From Pictodentalium vernedei (Eukaryota; Mollusca; Scaphopoda; Dentaliida; Dentaliidae): a stretch of DNA of 64,000 nucleotides. Position 1 is the stretch's first letter, and every line of letters starts with the position of its first letter. Below the pieces are notes generated by a model. It ran no database searches, was not told where the DNA came from, and saw nothing but the letters and a program-made list of their open reading frames with translations. Location of the stretch: contig CM062289.1 of the NCBI GenBank assembly GCA_031216915.1, forward strand, positions 386,362,674-386,426,673, given 5' to 3'. This document shows, piece by piece, positions 62,960 to 64,000 of the stretch. The position numbers were made by a program, and so were the translations under genes.

Positions 62960-63199
62960 TTAACCCTTTACCTAACCTGAAAAGCAGACGACACTTGCAA
63001 ACAAAATTCTTGAATAACTAATTTTTTTCATTTTTTGTCTCGAAAACATAGGTTATGACCCCTCATTGGAACGAGCTCTTCGAGCTCGTTCCAAAGAGGG
63101 GTCATAACCTATGTTTTTGAGACAAAAAATGAAAATTAATTGGCGCCTTTTGTGAATAGCGTTGACTGGTTGTGGCCGTTACGTTGGGTAAAGGGTTAA
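62960..63199 (-). mobile_element. TTAA hairpin MITE, group A, reverse
   Basis: TTAACCCTTTACCTAACCTG to GTTGGGTAAAGGGTTAA, TTAA both sides. Arms TCTCGAAAACATAGGTTATG ... GGAACGAGCTC around TTC. Mismatches are few (CATTGG/CCAAAG). In the downstream intron of the CNBD2-like gene. Confidence 0.9.
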
Positions 63200-63282
63200 A
63201 CCAAAACAAATAATTAGACAATGTTCTCGGAGAAGTTATAGTTTTCTGACAGAATCATTGTTTCTTTTTGCACAATCCGAAG

Positions 63283-63352
63283 TGGGTATCGCATCGTGGA
63301 CCTTTCGGTTTGAAGTCCAATGCCATAACCAATGAGCCACCACGCTCCCTAG
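63283..63352 (-). mobile_element. SINE head fragment, reverse
   Basis: On the minus strand: GGGAGCGTGGTGGCTCATTGG, A-box-like, and a B-box-like region GGTCCACGATGCGA. The body is missing. Confidence 0.65.
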
Positions 63353-64000
63353 TACACATGGATAGTTACTAAACTATTTCTAACAAAAAACAAATGTTTT
63401 GGGTATAAATTGTGGACATTTTGAGTATTACTTTTTGATTTATAATCTGAAAAAAAGACGATATCGATGAACTCCAAGGTTAACTGTTGTCTCATAAGAA
63501 ATAAAAAAAATGTTTTATCTTTAAAAGTGTAAGTGAAGTGAGGGATGATTTGCATAACTGTGTGATCTGTAATCATTCAACATATATACTACCAATATTA
63601 CATTTGTGACAAAACAGAGAGTTTGAAAAAGTTCAAAACTGCATGGTGTTTCAGTGTTGCATGATCCATGCTGAGTGTAACGCATCAAACTTGTATGCAG
63701 TTCAGGACTTAAAGCTGTTAGTTACGTGAAGTAGGCTATTCACCCCTAACAATCCCTTCTAATACAACCCTATCGGGTAGGGCGTAAAACGGCTGTCCTC
63801 TGTGTGGGGAGAGATACACTCCGTGCAGGCTATTCTTTTACAAACTTGTTCAATACACATTCATACAAAGACAGTGGTGGACAAAGATATTGGCTGTGTT
63901 TTGCATGAAATATTGTTGGCAGGTTAGGCTAAAGAAAATTAATCTTTTGATTCTCAGGCGCCGGCGCATTCGTATTCTCGGTCCACGTTCGTCATTTTTA
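63353..64000. other. Unassigned end of window
   Basis: AT-rich. A SINE-B tail fragment lies at 63765-63832 (GGGTAGGGCGTAAAACGGC, CTGTCCTCTGTGTGG, ACACTCCGTGCAGGC). An AG at about 63957 (TTGATTCTCAG) is followed by open sequence to the edge, but it does not read as the expected continuation of the cyclic-nucleotide domain. Confidence 0.4.

Noticed and set aside
63958-64000. Possible next exon of the CNBD2-like gene at the window edge
   Set aside because: The acceptor is fair and phase 0 is open, but the reading (APAHSYSRSTF) lacks the expected G-E-x-A-L-L pattern after GESFG. Too short to judge.

Overview
The window is nuclear DNA of an animal with a large, repeat-rich genome. The evidence is AT-rich sequence, no long uninterrupted reading frames, GT/AG-bounded exons, dozens of tRNA-like and 5S-like SINE copies, and tandem arrays bounded by short inverted repeats. 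The repeat style (SINEs with an AATAAATAAATA tail, TTTTAGCTCAAC-type arrays, a Penelope-like remnant) fits a marine invertebrate, possibly a mollusc or another lophotrochozoan. The sequence alone does not fix the phylum.

Only one gene is recognisable. It is a plus-strand, intron-rich gene for a cyclic-nucleotide-binding-domain protein resembling CNBD2. A possible first coding exon lies at 43271-43573. Two firmer exons lie at 57097-57266 and 62531-62693, and these join in phase to form the start of the cyclic-nucleotide-binding fold. The rest of the domain is expected beyond the right edge. Two other exon-like segments (44352-44444, 47901-48044) lie inside the first putative intron and could be alternative ends of this gene or chance.

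The other 43 kb on the left, and the introns, are mostly mobile DNA. (1) There are about 20 short (about 180-250 bp) elements bounded by TTAA with termini like CCCTTTACCCAAC and a near-perfect central hairpin. They come in two related sequence groups, A and B. Three further TTAA families with different sequence (C, D, F) share the same plan. (2) A modular SINE superfamily has at least three alternative 5' modules (tRNA-like, 5S rRNA-like, unknown) and two alternative 3' tails. (3) Tandem arrays lie at 5384-7200, 11385-13270, 22786-23560, 24535-25315, 31800-32660, 46495-46935, 56255-57070 and 59275-61320. (4) Three copies of a roughly 1 kb element lie at 42.2, 48.2 and 50.3 kb, one of them carrying a nested TIR element. 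(5) A decayed Penelope-like retroelement with RT and GIY-YIG remnants lies at 33.6-34.7 kb. (6) There are many unrelated perfect palindromes, including a nested set at 35.55-36.24 kb.

The best candidate for something undescribed is the set of TTAA-bounded hairpin elements. Their hairpin arms vary between copies but usually match each other within a copy. One insertion has its empty site preserved in an adjacent duplicate, which defines the element ends and the TTAA duplication directly from this sequence. Boundaries of decayed repeats are approximate, read by eye, without alignment software.
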